A stretch of 64,000 nt of DNA from Pseudomonadota bacterium (lineage in GTDB: Bacteria > Pseudomonadota > Alphaproteobacteria > Rhizobiales > Rhizobiaceae), in the NCBI GenBank assembly GCA_023457435.1, contig JAEWLS010000028.1, positions 62,001 to 126,000 on the forward strand, in the 5' to 3' direction. Position 1 is the first letter of the stretch. Each line of letters opens with the position of its first letter. Under the pieces are notes generated by a model, which was given only the letters and a program-made list of their open reading frames with translations, ran no database searches and was not told the origin of the DNA. Of this stretch, positions 44,552 through 53,938 are shown piece after piece. Both the position numbers and the translations under genes were made by a program.

Positions 44552-45816
44552 TGCTGTCCCTGTTCGAACTCGCCACCCTCCTGCTCACGCTGTCCGCGCT
44601 GTTCGGATGGTTGAACCTCCGCTTTCTGCGGCTGCCGCACACGATCGGGTTGTTGACCGTCGGTCTGGGTTCCTCCTTGGTGCTGCTGCTCCTGCACCGG
44701 ATCTCGCCCGATCTCGGCATTACCACGAGCCTGCAGTCAGCCATCCGTCAGATCGACTTCTACGAGACGATCATGAACGGCATGCTGGCGTTCCTCCTCT
44801 TCGCCGGCGCGCTGCACGTCGACTTCGCCAAGATGGCAGACCAGAAATGGACCATCGGCTTCATGGCCACCCTCGGCGTGCTCGTATCGACCGCGGTCAT
44901 CGGCCTCGCGATCTACTACGTCTCGCCAATGGTTGGCGCACCGGTCCCGCTGTCATGGGCCCTGGTCTTCGGCGCGCTGATCTCCCCTACCGATCCGGTC
45001 GCGGTGCTGTCCCTGCTGAAGACGGTGAACGTACCCGAGACGCTTAAGGTACGCATCGCCGGGGAATCTCTCTTCAACGACGGAGTCGCTGTCGTTGCCT
45101 TCGCCGTCCTTGTCGGGATCGCCGCTGGTTCTTCGAGCGAAGCCACCGACATCACCGTTTGGCACGTCGCGGAACTCTTCCTCTACGAGGGGGTCGGTGG
45201 CGTGCTGTTCGGTCTTGTCATGGGCTTCGCTGCTTACCAAGCGATGTCGGCGATCGACGATCATGTCGTCGAGATCCTGTTGTCGGTGGCGCTTTGCGCG
45301 CTGACCTACGCGCTCAGTCTTCGTCTCCACATATCCGGCCCGATCGCGGTGGTTGTCGCCGGCATCCTGATTGGAAACCGGGGTACGTCGCGCGCCATGA
45401 GCGACTCGGTCAGGGACTACATGTTCTCGTTCTGGGAGGTGGTCGACGAGATGCTCAACTCGGTTCTCTTTCTGCTCATCGGTCTGGAGGTCCTCGTACT
45501 GTCTTTCGACCTCGCACATGCCTGGCTCATGGTCGCCGCAATCCCGCTTGTCCTCGGTGGGCGCTTTGTCTCGGTTGCCAGCCCCCTCTTGCTTCGGCCG
45601 CTGCGCAAGGCCTTCGGTCCGGGCTCGCTCTCCGTCATGACCTGGGGCGGTCTGCGCGGTGGTGTGTCCGTCGCGCTGGCGCTTTCGCTGCCGGACACGG
45701 AATTCAAGGACGAGCTTCTGGCTGCGACCTATGCGGTGGTGGTCTTCACCATCGTCGTCCAGGGGCTAACCGTTCGCCGCGTCATCGAGCGCGCCATCGA
45801 TCCCAGGCTGATCTGA
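44551..45816 (+). CDS. CPA1 family Na+/H+ antiporter (NhaP-type)
   Basis: A 421-residue membrane protein with about 12 hydrophobic segments. LISPTDPVAVLSLLK (about 148) and AGESLFNDGVAVVAF (about 168) contain the ion-binding Asp residues of monovalent cation/proton antiporters. The C-terminal soluble extension of some NhaP proteins is absent. It is coupled to the EEP gene before it and lies 1 base before the NUDIX gene. Confidence 0.92.
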   Translation: MLSLFELATLLLTLSALFGWLNLRFLRLPHTIGLLTVGLGSSLVLLLLHRISPDLGITTSLQSAIRQIDFYETIMNGMLAFLLFAGALHVDFAKMADQKWTIGFMATLGVLVSTAVIGLAIYYVSPMVGAPVPLSWALVFGALISPTDPVAVLSLLKTVNVPETLKVRIAGESLFNDGVAVVAFAVLVGIAAGSSSEATDITVWHVAELFLYEGVGGVLFGLVMGFAAYQAMSAIDDHVVEILLSVALCALTYALSLRLHISGPIAVVVAGILIGNRGTSRAMSDSVRDYMFSFWEVVDEMLNSVLFLLIGLEVLVLSFDLAHAWLMVAAIPLVLGGRFVSVASPLLLRPLRKAFGPGSLSVMTWGGLRGGVSVALALSLPDTEFKDELLAATYAVVVFTIVVQGLTVRRVIERAIDPRLI

Positions 45817-45817
45817 C

Positions 45818-46546
45818 ATGGGTGCATTCGACCTGCCGCGCGACCGTGTCTTCGAAATAGCGGAGGCGGATTTTCGCGTCGAGGCGAGTGCGCATCCGTT
45901 CGAGCGAGACAATCTCGGCGCAGCCGCAGCGCATTGGCGCACCGAGCATGCCGCGAACCCCGCACTGTTCGACGGGCGCATCATGCTCTTCTCGTCCCTG
46001 CGGTTTGACGGCAGGGTGTTGCGCGGCGCGTGCCACGAGGTTGCCTACTCCACTTTCCTGTATTGGCGGGGCGTGCCGGAGGCGGCGGGCGCCGAGCACT
46101 GCTTCGGCCACGCGATCCCGGTCTCGTCTGACGGCCGGCTTATCGCCATCAAGATGGGACCGCGTACCGCCGGCGCCGGGAAGGTCTATTTCGCCGCTGG
46201 CTCCTTCGAGCCGGTCGACGTCGTCAACGGCAGGTTGGATATCGTTGGCAACATGGCTCGCGAGGTCGGCGAGGAGACGGGGCTCGATCTCGCGGCGGCG
46301 CGGCAGGAGGCCCGCTGGCATGCATGGTCGCGCGACGGACGGACGGTCATCTTCAAGAGGTTCGTGTTGGCACTCACCGCGGAGGAGATCGTCGCGGCTA
46401 TCGACGCCCACGTGGCCGCGGAGAGCGACCCTGAAATCGTCGGCGCAGTGGTGATCCGGGACGCAGAAGACCTGCCCGCTGCGCTCGCGCCGCAAATGCC
46501 GCCGCTCATCGCGTGGCACTTCGCCAACCCGGAGTTCGCACTTTGA
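45818..46546 (+). CDS. NUDIX domain protein
   Basis: A 242-residue protein with a Nudix-box-like MAREVGEETGLDL (about residues 147-159), preceded by GSFEPVDVVNGRL. Its N-terminal 110 residues are not a usual NUDIX part and may bind the substrate. The reaction is unknown. It overlaps the BKACE start by four bases and follows the antiporter gene directly. Confidence 0.75.
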   Translation: MGAFDLPRDRVFEIAEADFRVEASAHPFERDNLGAAAAHWRTEHAANPALFDGRIMLFSSLRFDGRVLRGACHEVAYSTFLYWRGVPEAAGAEHCFGHAIPVSSDGRLIAIKMGPRTAGAGKVYFAAGSFEPVDVVNGRLDIVGNMAREVGEETGLDLAAARQEARWHAWSRDGRTVIFKRFVLALTAEEIVAAIDAHVAAESDPEIVGAVVIRDAEDLPAALAPQMPPLIAWHFANPEFAL

Positions 46547-47367
46547 CGCCAGTCGCTATAGCAGTGGCCCCGAATGGCGGGCGTCGCACGAAGGCCGATC
46601 ACCCAGCGCTGCCGCTCGGGCCTGCCGAACTCGCACGGTGCGCGGCCGAATGCGCAGAGGCCGGTGCGGCCATGATCCACGTCCATGTACGCAAGCCGGA
46701 CGGCACGCACCTGCTCGACGCCGCCGCCTACCGCTCGGTGATCGAAGCGATCCGGAACGAGACGGGCGGCCGAATCCTTGTGCAGATCACCAGCGAGGCA
46801 CTAGGCATCTATACGCCGGCGGAGCAGATCGCCGTCGTCAAGGCCGCCAAGCCGCGGGCTGCTTCGCTCGCCCTTCGCGAAATCGCACCGGACGCGGAAG
46901 CCGAGCCGGGCTTCCTTGCGCTGCTCGATTGGATGTCGCGGGAAAGGGTCGCGCCCCAGATCATCCTCTATGCGCCGGAGGAAGCTGTGCGCCTCGCTGC
47001 GATGCGCGATGGCGGCAAGCTGCCCTTCGCCGACATACCGGTCCTTTACGTGCTCGGCCGCTACACACCCGGGCAGAAATCCGAACCCGCCGACCTTCTG
47101 CCCTTCCTCGGCGAGAGCATGCCGCGTTTCGCGCATTGGAGCGTCTGCGCCTTCGGCGCGCGTGAAGCTGCCTGCGTCGCCACAGCCGCGATGCTTGGCG
47201 GTCATGTCCGCGTCGGCTTCGAGAACAATCTGATGCTGCCCGACGGGACGCGGGCGCCGGACAACGCTGCGTTGGTCGCAGCCGCCGCCACGCTCGTTCG
47301 GGGCGCGGGGCTCGAGCTTGCCACCGCCGCGGAGCTCGACCGGACGTGGAGCTGGCCTCAGCCCTAG
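46543..47367 (+). CDS. BKACE family (3-keto-5-aminohexanoate cleavage-like) protein
   Basis: A 274-residue TIM-barrel enzyme of the beta-keto acid cleavage (BKACE) family. APNGGRRTKADHPALPL near the start, MIHVHVRKPDGTH (zinc His-x-His near 48-50) and GGHVRVGFENNLML near 225 are diagnostic. Members transfer acetyl-CoA onto beta-keto acids. The start is a TTG at 46543, overlapping the NUDIX stop and preceded by GGAG. The specific keto acid is unknown. Confidence 0.88.
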   Translation: MTPVAIAVAPNGGRRTKADHPALPLGPAELARCAAECAEAGAAMIHVHVRKPDGTHLLDAAAYRSVIEAIRNETGGRILVQITSEALGIYTPAEQIAVVKAAKPRAASLALREIAPDAEAEPGFLALLDWMSRERVAPQIILYAPEEAVRLAAMRDGGKLPFADIPVLYVLGRYTPGQKSEPADLLPFLGESMPRFAHWSVCAFGAREAACVATAAMLGGHVRVGFENNLMLPDGTRAPDNAALVAAAATLVRGAGLELATAAELDRTWSWPQP

Positions 47368-47636
47368 ATGAAGGCGACGCCTACCTCGGACGGTTTGCGC
47401 CAGCGTAGCTGTACCTTGCGCCAGCGCGTTTCGCGGCCGATCCGCATCTCGAACACGGCAGGCAGATCGGCCGGGTTCTCGACGCGCAGCCTGGCGCCGC
47501 CGTCGGAAAGGTCGAGGACGACACATTCGCCGGCGAACCCGCGCTCAAGACGCACGGCGGCCTTTTGTCCCGAACGGTCGCGGCCGGGACCACGGCGCTC
47601 GTTGAACATGCGCTTCGATGGGCGCGACCCAAACAC
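47364..47636 (-). CDS. PilZ domain protein
   Basis: A 90-residue protein that is mostly one PilZ domain: an Arg-rich leader (ERRGPGRDR), VLDLSDGGARLRV (the D/NxSxxG motif) and RWRKPSEVGVAFI at the end. PilZ domains bind c-di-GMP through these motifs. The GTG at 47636 follows GGAG, while ATG 47609 is a shorter alternative. It converges with, and overlaps by 4 bases, the BKACE gene. Confidence 0.8.
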   Translation of the reverse strand: MFGSRPSKRMFNERRGPGRDRSGQKAAVRLERGFAGECVVLDLSDGGARLRVENPADLPAVFEMRIGRETRWRKVQLRWRKPSEVGVAFI

Positions 47637-47693
47637 GACTGCATACTCCGCTATGACGCCAGAGTCTGCCGCACAACAGGTTGCTAAAACGTT

Positions 47694-47717
47694 GAAGGGC
47701 GGCCAAGGCCGCCCTTC
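47694..47717 (-). terminator. Terminator hairpin after ilvC
   Basis: GAAGGGCGGCC pairs perfectly with GGCCGCCCTTC around a two-base centre, 27 bases past the ilvC stop. On the - strand it is followed by AACGTTTT. Confidence 0.75.
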
Positions 47718-47744
47718 GCTCGCTTTTGAAGAAGGCGCTGGCGT

Positions 47745-48764
47745 CTAGTTGCGCGCCCGGTCGACCAGCTTGTTCTTGGCGATCCACGGCATCATGCCGC
47801 GCAGCTTCTCGCCGACTTCCTCGATCTGGTGGCTGTCGTTCATGCGGCGGATGCCCTTGAAGCGCGACATGCCCGCCCGGTACTCCTGCATCCACTCCGA
47901 GGTGAACTTGCCGGTCTGGATGTCCGTCAAGACGCGCTTCATCTCGGCCTTGGTCTCGGCGGTGATGATGCGCGGGCCCGACACGTACTCGCCCCACTCG
48001 GCGGTATTGGAGATCGAGTAGTTCATGTTGGCGATGCCGCCTTCGTAGATCAGGTCGACGATCAATTTTACCTCGTGCAGGCACTCGAAGTAGGCCATTT
48101 CGGGAGCGTAGCCGCCCTCGACCAGGGTCTCGAAGCCGGCTCGGATGAGCTCGACCAGGCCGCCGCACAACACGACCTGCTCGCCGAACAGATCGGTCTC
48201 GCACTCTTCCTTGAAGTTGGTCTCGATGATGCCCGAGCGGCCGCCGCCGACGCCACAGGCGTAGGAAAGGCCAAGGTCGTGGGCGTTGCCGGAAGCGTCG
48301 TGATGGACGGCGATCAGGCACGGCACGCCGCCGCCCTTCTGGTACTCGCCGCGCACGGTGTGGCCCGGGCCCTTCGGGGCGACCATCAGAACGTCGACAG
48401 TCTTCTTGGGTTCGATCAGGCCGAAGTGGACGTTGAGGCCGTGCGCGAACGCGATCGCCGCGCCGTCGCCGATATTCGGCGCGATGTCGTTCTTGTAGAT
48501 GTCGGCCTGCAGCTCGTCCGGCGTCGCCATCATCATCAGGTCGGCCCACTTCGCGGCCTCGGCAACGGTCATCACCTTCAGCCCGTCGGCTTCGACTTTC
48601 TTGGCGGTCTCGGACCCTGCCTTGAGACCGATGGCGATATCCTTGACGCCGGAGTCCTTCAGGTTGAGCGCATGTGCCCGCCCCTGGCTACCATAGCCGA
48701 TGATGGCGACCTTCTTGCCCTTGATAAGGTTTAGATCGGCATCGCGATCGTAGTAGACACGCAT
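47745..48764 (-). CDS. ilvC: Ketol-acid reductoisomerase
   Basis: A 339-residue class I reductoisomerase, the second common step of valine, leucine and isoleucine synthesis. It has the Rossmann motif IIGYGSQGRAHALNLKDSG (about residues 21-39), APKGPGHTVRGEY near 132, and the Mg-binding acids in FGEQVVLCGG and ECLHEVKLI. ATG 48764 follows GGGAAGGGAAACC. It lies 13 bases after tetR on the same strand. The preceding longer frame is not used. Confidence 0.97.
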   Translation of the reverse strand: MRVYYDRDADLNLIKGKKVAIIGYGSQGRAHALNLKDSGVKDIAIGLKAGSETAKKVEADGLKVMTVAEAAKWADLMMMATPDELQADIYKNDIAPNIGDGAAIAFAHGLNVHFGLIEPKKTVDVLMVAPKGPGHTVRGEYQKGGGVPCLIAVHHDASGNAHDLGLSYACGVGGGRSGIIETNFKEECETDLFGEQVVLCGGLVELIRAGFETLVEGGYAPEMAYFECLHEVKLIVDLIYEGGIANMNYSISNTAEWGEYVSGPRIITAETKAEMKRVLTDIQTGKFTSEWMQEYRAGMSRFKGIRRMNDSHQIEEVGEKLRGMMPWIAKNKLVDRARN

Positions 48765-48777
48765 TGGTTTCCCTTCC

Positions 48778-49419
48778 CTAGGTTGAACGCGTTGTGGGTT
48801 TGCCCGCGCCGTAGAGCGCGAAGAACTGTCTTGCGGCGCGTGCCGCGTCACGCCCGATTTCGGCCTCGCCGAGGTCCAGCCGGTCGCCGAGAAGCAGGCG
48901 AAGCTGTACGTCGCGGCCGACGAGCCCGAAGAAGGTGCGGAACGCCTCCTCCACATCCTCGAAGGCTATCAGCCCGGCGTCGCGGCCAGCCTCAAGCAGC
49001 GGCTTCAGCCGTTCGCCGATGGCGAACCTGCCATTGGCGAGCACGATGCGGCCGAGATGGTCGCTGCCGCCCTGCGCTATAGCGACCCGGTTCAGCGCGA
49101 TCGACGTGTCGGAAGAGATGACGCGAAGCCAGTTCGCGCCGAAAGCTTCCAGGCTTTCGCGCAGCGCATTCGCGTCGATGCGGGTGCGGTCGTAGTTGCC
49201 GGCGCGAACCTTCGACGCCTGCCAGCGCACCGTGGCGGTCAGCAGGCCGTCGCGGTCGCCGAACCACTTGTACAGCGTCTCCTTGGAGCACGATGCGCGA
49301 CGCGCCACGGCCGACATGGTGACATCGACGCCTTCGACGAGCAGCGACAGCACGGCGTCGAGCACGGCCTGCTGCCGCTCTGTCGGTTCCTGCGATGCAA
49401 TGGTGGAGTGATGGCTCAC
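48778..49419 (-). CDS. TetR/AcrR family regulator
   Basis: A 213-residue repressor. The N-terminal helix-turn-helix is clear (VTMSAVARRASCSKETLYKWFGDRDGLL, about residues 33-60, read in parts). The C-terminal part (RTFFGLVGRDVQLRLLLGD) resembles AefR-like TetR proteins. The start is GTG 49419, with no clear ribosome site. An 18-base palindrome lies 4 bases upstream and its half-site recurs before the ABC-F gene, so it probably represses itself and the ABC-F/monooxygenase genes. ilvC follows directly and may share some transcription. Confidence 0.88.
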   Translation of the reverse strand: MSHHSTIASQEPTERQQAVLDAVLSLLVEGVDVTMSAVARRASCSKETLYKWFGDRDGLLTATVRWQASKVRAGNYDRTRIDANALRESLEAFGANWLRVISSDTSIALNRVAIAQGGSDHLGRIVLANGRFAIGERLKPLLEAGRDAGLIAFEDVEEAFRTFFGLVGRDVQLRLLLGDRLDLGEAEIGRDAARAARQFFALYGAGKPTTRST

Positions 49420-49422
49420 GCG

Positions 49423-49440
49423 CCGTACCGTACGTTACGG
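49423..49440 (-). promoter_or_regulatory. Likely TetR operator before tetR
   Basis: CCGTACCGTACGTTACGG is an 18-base palindrome except for one symmetric mismatch pair, four bases ahead of the tetR start. The half CCGTACCGTA recurs inverted near 52376-52385, ahead of the ABC-F gene. Confidence 0.65.
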
Positions 49441-49478
49441 TTCGGCGATTTATCGACTCGTCTCCTCGGGCGCAAGCG

Positions 49479-50669
49479 CTATCTCCTGATCGGCTCGACC
49501 AACGTCCCCGTGACGAGGCGTGCCAAGGTTCGCTGCGCGATGGGCAGCTTCGCCACGGTCGCGACAAGCGTGTCGCGTAGGAATGGCAGCACGCGCGAGT
49601 CGGACTGATAGAACGGCGTAAACGTCCGCGAAGCCGCCTGAAAGACGCGCACGTGCCAGCGCCGCATCGCGCAGTACCGTTCCAGCGCCGCATCGACATC
49701 CCCCGACATGTCGACGGCATCGGCCAGAGCCGCGGCGTCGAGCAGGGCCATGTTGGCGCCCTGCCCGAGTTGCGGGCTGGTGGAATGAGCGCTGTCGCCG
49801 ATGAACGCGATGCCGTTCCCGGCCGGTACCGTAAGTGTGTGATGCCCGTACCGCGCCAGCGTCAGCGTGTCGAAACCGTCTATGTTGTCGAGGTGCAGCC
49901 TCACCGCCGGCCAATGGCCGCTGACTTCGTCCTTCCAGGCCGCAAGCCCCCTCGCCCGCACGGTATCAGCAGCGTCGGGCTTGAGGCTCCAGAAGAACGC
50001 GGCCATGGCACCGCCATCCGCGGAAACGCGCCCGATCGGCAGCACCCCGATCATGACGGACGCGCGGCGGTAGCGCTGCTCCAGCGCGTGCGCGTCGAAG
50101 CCGTCCTGCCATGGCAGCGACGCCCACCACGCACCATAGCGTAGCGGAACGGGTTCGACGGGCGTGCGGCAATGCCGGCGCAGGCGGGAACGCGCGCCCG
50201 ACGCGTCGATGACAAGGTCGAATGCCGCCGTGCGCGTTCCGTCCTCGAAAGCCAGCTTGGGCCTTGCCCCGGCCTGGATCTCGGCAACCGACTTGCCGGT
50301 TTCGATGCCGATTCCGGCTTCCGCGACGGCTTCGTGCAGTACGGAAAACAGCGCCGCGCGATGTACGCCGAGTCCGGTGCCGCCGCCCTTCAGTGCCGCG
50401 TAACGCACGTCGAGTACGGTTCGTCCTGTCCTCGCATCCGCGCCGTAGAGACGCTCGATGCGGCTGCCCAAAGCGTCGATCCTGCCCCGCAGCCCGAGAC
50501 GTTCGAGCACGGCGAGACCGGTCGGCTGAAGGATGAGCCCGGAGCCCAGCGGCTTCGGCGCGTCGAACCGCTCGCACACGGCGACACGGTGGCCAGCGCG
50601 GTGCAGGAACAGCGCGGCGGCCAAGCCGGCGGGACCCGCGCCGGCTATGCCGATGTCAAGCTTTCGCAC
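49479..50669 (-). CDS. FAD-dependent monooxygenase
   Basis: A 396-residue flavoprotein hydroxylase of the UbiH/PHBH class. GIAGAGPAGLAAALFLHRAG (residues 7-26, read in two parts) binds FAD, DLVIDASGARSRLR (about 150) is the DG-like motif and GIAFIGDSAHSTSPQLGQGANMAL (about 286-309) is the GD motif. It starts at GTG 50669 inside the ABC-F gene end (14-base overlap) with GGAG upstream. Membership in a TetR-controlled operon with an ABC-F protein suggests drug or xenobiotic modification, as in TetX- or Rox-like enzymes, but no such identity can be claimed. Confidence 0.87.
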   Translation of the reverse strand: MRKLDIGIAGAGPAGLAAALFLHRAGHRVAVCERFDAPKPLGSGLILQPTGLAVLERLGLRGRIDALGSRIERLYGADARTGRTVLDVRYAALKGGGTGLGVHRAALFSVLHEAVAEAGIGIETGKSVAEIQAGARPKLAFEDGTRTAAFDLVIDASGARSRLRRHCRTPVEPVPLRYGAWWASLPWQDGFDAHALEQRYRRASVMIGVLPIGRVSADGGAMAAFFWSLKPDAADTVRARGLAAWKDEVSGHWPAVRLHLDNIDGFDTLTLARYGHHTLTVPAGNGIAFIGDSAHSTSPQLGQGANMALLDAAALADAVDMSGDVDAALERYCAMRRWHVRVFQAASRTFTPFYQSDSRVLPFLRDTLVATVAKLPIAQRTLARLVTGTLVEPIRR

Positions 50670-52242
50670 TGCCGATCTCCACCCGCCGCGTCACACCGAC
50701 ATTGGCGAGAAAAGCCTCGTCATGGCTGACGATCAAGAGCGCGCCGTCATAATCGCGCAGCCCTGCCTCCACCGCCTCGATCGCGTCGATGTCGAGATGG
50801 TTGGTCGGCTCGTCGAGGATAAGCAACTGCGGCGGATTGGCGCCCAGCACGCACGCCAGCCCGGCACGCATCAGCTGCCCGCCCGACAGCGTACCCGCAG
50901 GCTGCAGTGCGGCGTCGGCGCGGAACATGAAGCGCGCGAGCGCGGCCCGACATCGGTTCTCGTCGGCGTCCGGATGCAACCTGCGGAAATTGTCGCGGAT
51001 CGTCAGTTCCGGATCGAGCACGCTCATCGTCTGGTCGAGCAGGGCGAAAGGCACCATCGTTCTAGCGATGCCGTAAAGCGGTACCAGCGAACCGGTGACG
51101 ACCGCGAGCAGCGTCGTCTTGCCGGAACCGTTCGCCCCGGTGATCGCGACGCGTTCCGGCCCGACGACATGCAGCGACACGTCTTCCAGCACCGGCGGAC
51201 CCGTATCGTATCCGGCTGTCACGCGATCCAGCCGCATCACTTCGCGAGCGGCGGCGAGCCCGGTCGGCGCGAGGCTGACCGAAAGTGGCTGAAGCACCTC
51301 GATACGCGCTCGCGCCTCGGCTGCTGCGTCCGCGGCCTCGGCGCGCTGTCTTTCTGCGAGCAGCGTGCTGTTGCCGCGCGTTTCCTGTGCACGCCGCTTC
51401 AGCGTATTGAGCAGGATCTTCGGCTCGTCGCCTCTGGCGTTCTTCTTCCGCCCGCCGCGATCGCGCCGATCCTGTTTCTCCTCGCGCTCTCTTGCGACCT
51501 TCTGGATCTGAACGATCTCGCGCTCGGCGGTCGCCAGATCGTGTCGTGCGGTCTCGAGTTCGCGCGCTTTGAAAGCTCGGTAGGCGCTCCAGTTTCCACC
51601 GTATCGCTTCGCGCCTAGCGAGGTCAGCTCGACGATCGCATCCATCGTGTCCAGCAGCTCTCGGTCGTGGCTGACGACGATCGCGCCCGCCTTCCACCCT
51701 GCAAGCAGATCGATCACCGCGCGTCGCCCTTCGCGGTCGAGATTGTTGGTCGGCTCGTCGAGCAGCAGGAAATCGGGCTCCGAGAACACCAGCGCAGCAA
51801 GTGCGGCGCGCGTGCGCTGGCCGCCCGACAGCGCCGCAAGCGGCGTTTGGCTATCGGCCTCGAGACCGAGCCTGGCGAGCGCTGTGGTCATCCGATGCTC
51901 GAGCGTCCAGTCGGCATTGGCCATCTCGTCCGCGGTGGCCTCGCCGCGGTCGGCCTTCGCCAGCAGATGCAATGCATCGCGCGCGCCGAACAGATCCGCG
52001 ATCTGCTGCTCTGCGGTTATTTGCACTGCCTGCCGCAGCAGGCCAACGCGTCCCTCGACCGCGACGCTACCGTCGAACGGTTGCAGGCTGCCGGCGATGA
52101 GCTTGATCAGCGTCGTCTTGCCGACGCCGTTGCGCCCGACGAGGCCGGTACGCTCTCGGGTGAAGCTGACACTGATGTTGTCGATAATGTTGCGGCCGTC
52201 GGGCAAAGCCCACGACAGGCCGGCGAGCGTGATAGTAGACAT
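50656..52242 (-). CDS. ABC-F family ATPase
   Basis: A 528-residue protein with two ABC domains and no membrane part. Walker A motifs are GRNGVGKTT (about 36) and GANGSGKTT (about 366), signatures are LSGGQRTRAALA and LSGGQLMRAGLA, and Walker B motifs are LLLDEPTNNLD and LILDEPTNHLD. A charged linker (about 235-300) joins the domains. ABC-F proteins act on ribosomes; some displace antibiotics, others tune translation. It overlaps the monooxygenase gene, forming an operon with it. Which ABC-F subtype it is cannot be settled here. Confidence 0.93.
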   Translation of the reverse strand: MSTITLAGLSWALPDGRNIIDNISVSFTRERTGLVGRNGVGKTTLIKLIAGSLQPFDGSVAVEGRVGLLRQAVQITAEQQIADLFGARDALHLLAKADRGEATADEMANADWTLEHRMTTALARLGLEADSQTPLAALSGGQRTRAALAALVFSEPDFLLLDEPTNNLDREGRRAVIDLLAGWKAGAIVVSHDRELLDTMDAIVELTSLGAKRYGGNWSAYRAFKARELETARHDLATAEREIVQIQKVAREREEKQDRRDRGGRKKNARGDEPKILLNTLKRRAQETRGNSTLLAERQRAEAADAAAEARARIEVLQPLSVSLAPTGLAAAREVMRLDRVTAGYDTGPPVLEDVSLHVVGPERVAITGANGSGKTTLLAVVTGSLVPLYGIARTMVPFALLDQTMSVLDPELTIRDNFRRLHPDADENRCRAALARFMFRADAALQPAGTLSGGQLMRAGLACVLGANPPQLLILDEPTNHLDIDAIEAVEAGLRDYDGALLIVSHDEAFLANVGVTRRVEIGSAKA

Positions 52243-52468
52243 GATTTCTCCGATGGCAATGCGGGTCAGGCTTGCGCTCGAAGGGAAATCACATCGTCGG
52301 TTCGCTCCTCGGTTCGGCCGTCCACATAGGACGCGACGGCCTTCAGCGCAAGGAAACGCTGAACGCGACTTACACTACGGTACGGTGGCAGCCGCGCGCG
52401 GTGCGCACGGCTGACGCAGCCAGACCTTCAATCCAGCATTGGTTTGTGCGGTGCAGCACGCCTATTAG
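52243..52468. promoter_or_regulatory. Promoter region of the ABC-F operon, with second TetR-like site
   Basis: TACGGTACGG at 52376-52385 is the exact inverse of the CCGTACCGTA half-site before tetR; its other half (CTTAC) is poorly conserved. The region lies upstream of ABC-F and ends where kup coding sequence starts abruptly. No gene is recognised in it. Confidence 0.5.
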
Positions 52469-53899
52469 CCCCGCCCGTTTCCCTTTGGCCTCTTCGCGGT
52501 ACAGCGCTTCGGCACGGCTAGGGTCGCCGGAGTATTCGGACCCATCACGGCCGTCTGGTTCATCGTCCTCGGCGGCGTCGGCCTGTGGCACACTGCCGCG
52601 AATCCGGCTGTGCTCTGGGCGCTCGACCCGCGAGCGGCCGTCGTCTTCCTGGTTGACCATCGAGGCGTCGCGCTCCTCGTCATGGGTGCCGCCTTCCTGG
52701 CGGTGACAGGGGCCGAGGCGCTCTACGCCGACCTCGGCCATTTCGGCCGCAGGCCCATCGCGCTCGCTTGGTTTGCGCTCGTTTTCCCCGCGCTCGTGCT
52801 CAATTACTTCGGCCAGGGCGCCTACATTCTGTCCCACCGCGGTCCGATCGGGCAGCCGCTCTTCGAAATGGTTCCGGCCTGGGCCGGGCTTCCGCTGGTC
52901 ATTCTCGCCACGATGGCCACGGTCATCGCAAGCCAGGCCGTGATCACCGGGACCTACTCGCTGACCAGCCAGGCGATCCAGCTCGGCATGCTGCCTCGCT
53001 TCGATATCCTCCACACGTCCGCAACCCGGTCGGGCCAGATCTATCTGCCGCAGGTCAATCTGTTCCTGGCCATCGGCGTCGTCATCCTGGTGCTGGAGTT
53101 CGGTTCCTCCTCGGCCTTGGCATCAGCCTACGGCATATCGGTCACCGGCGAGATGGTCGTCACGGCGCTGCTGCTCTTCTACGTGATGACGGGCGTCTGG
53201 CAGTGGCGGACGTGGGTCGCGGCCGCGGTCATCGCCCCACTGCTCGCGATTGAGCTCGTCTTTCTCTACGCGAACATGCTCAAGGTTCACGACGGCGGCT
53301 GGGTCTCGCTGGCGGTAGCGCTTTCCATCATGCTCGTCGTGTTCACGTGGCGCCGCGGCAGCGCGCTGGTGTTCGAGAAATCGCGGAAGGCCGAAGTGCC
53401 GCTCGAGGTGCTGACGGATCGACTTGTCGCCAAGGCCCCGTCCATTGTCCCCGGCACCGCCGTCTTTCTTACGAGCGATCGTGACAGCGCTCCGACCGCG
53501 CTGCTCCACAGCCTGAAGCACTACAAGGTGCTTCACGAGAAGAACGTAATCCTCACGATCACGACCGCCGAACAGCCGCACGTCGTCGAGCAGGATCGCG
53601 TCGAGATCCAGGAGCTCAATCGGCTGTTCATGCGCGTGACGATGAAATTCGGCTACATGGAGCAGCCGAACATCCCGAAGGCGCTGTCGATTTGCCGTAA
53701 GCAGGGCTGGAAGTTCGACATCATGACCACGTCGTTCTTCCTGTCGCGCCGCACGCTGAAAGCATCTCCGATCGGCGGCATGCCGCTGTGGCAGGATAAG
53801 CTGTACATCGCATTGGCCAGAAACGGCGCTGACGCGACCGCGTATTTCCAGATCCCGAGCAGTCGCGTCGTCGAGATCGGAACCCAGATCGTCATCTGA
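52469..53899 (+). pseudogene. kup: Kup potassium transporter, 5' end missing
   Basis: A Kup/HAK K+ uptake protein lacking roughly its first 160-190 residues. Homology starts just after a TAG at 52466-52468 with FGLFAVQRFGTARVAGVFGPITAVWF (read in parts). It goes on through GAEALYADLGHFGR, LNYFGQGAYIL, SQAVITGTYSLTSQAIQLG and the C-terminal cytoplasmic domain to the normal end GTQIVI. The family usually has about 630 residues and 12 helices; here the first four or so helices and part of the pore are gone. ATG 52610 could start a 429-residue product, but transport is unlikely. Confidence 0.8.
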
Positions 53900-53905
53900 A
53901 CGACC

Positions 53906-53930
53906 GAGGCGCGCCGCTGGGGCGCGCCTC
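53906..53930. terminator. Bidirectional terminator between kup and the next gene
   Basis: GAGGCGCGCC pairs perfectly with GGCGCGCCTC around GCTGG between converging genes. Confidence 0.7.
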
Positions 53931-53938
53931 CTGTCGCC

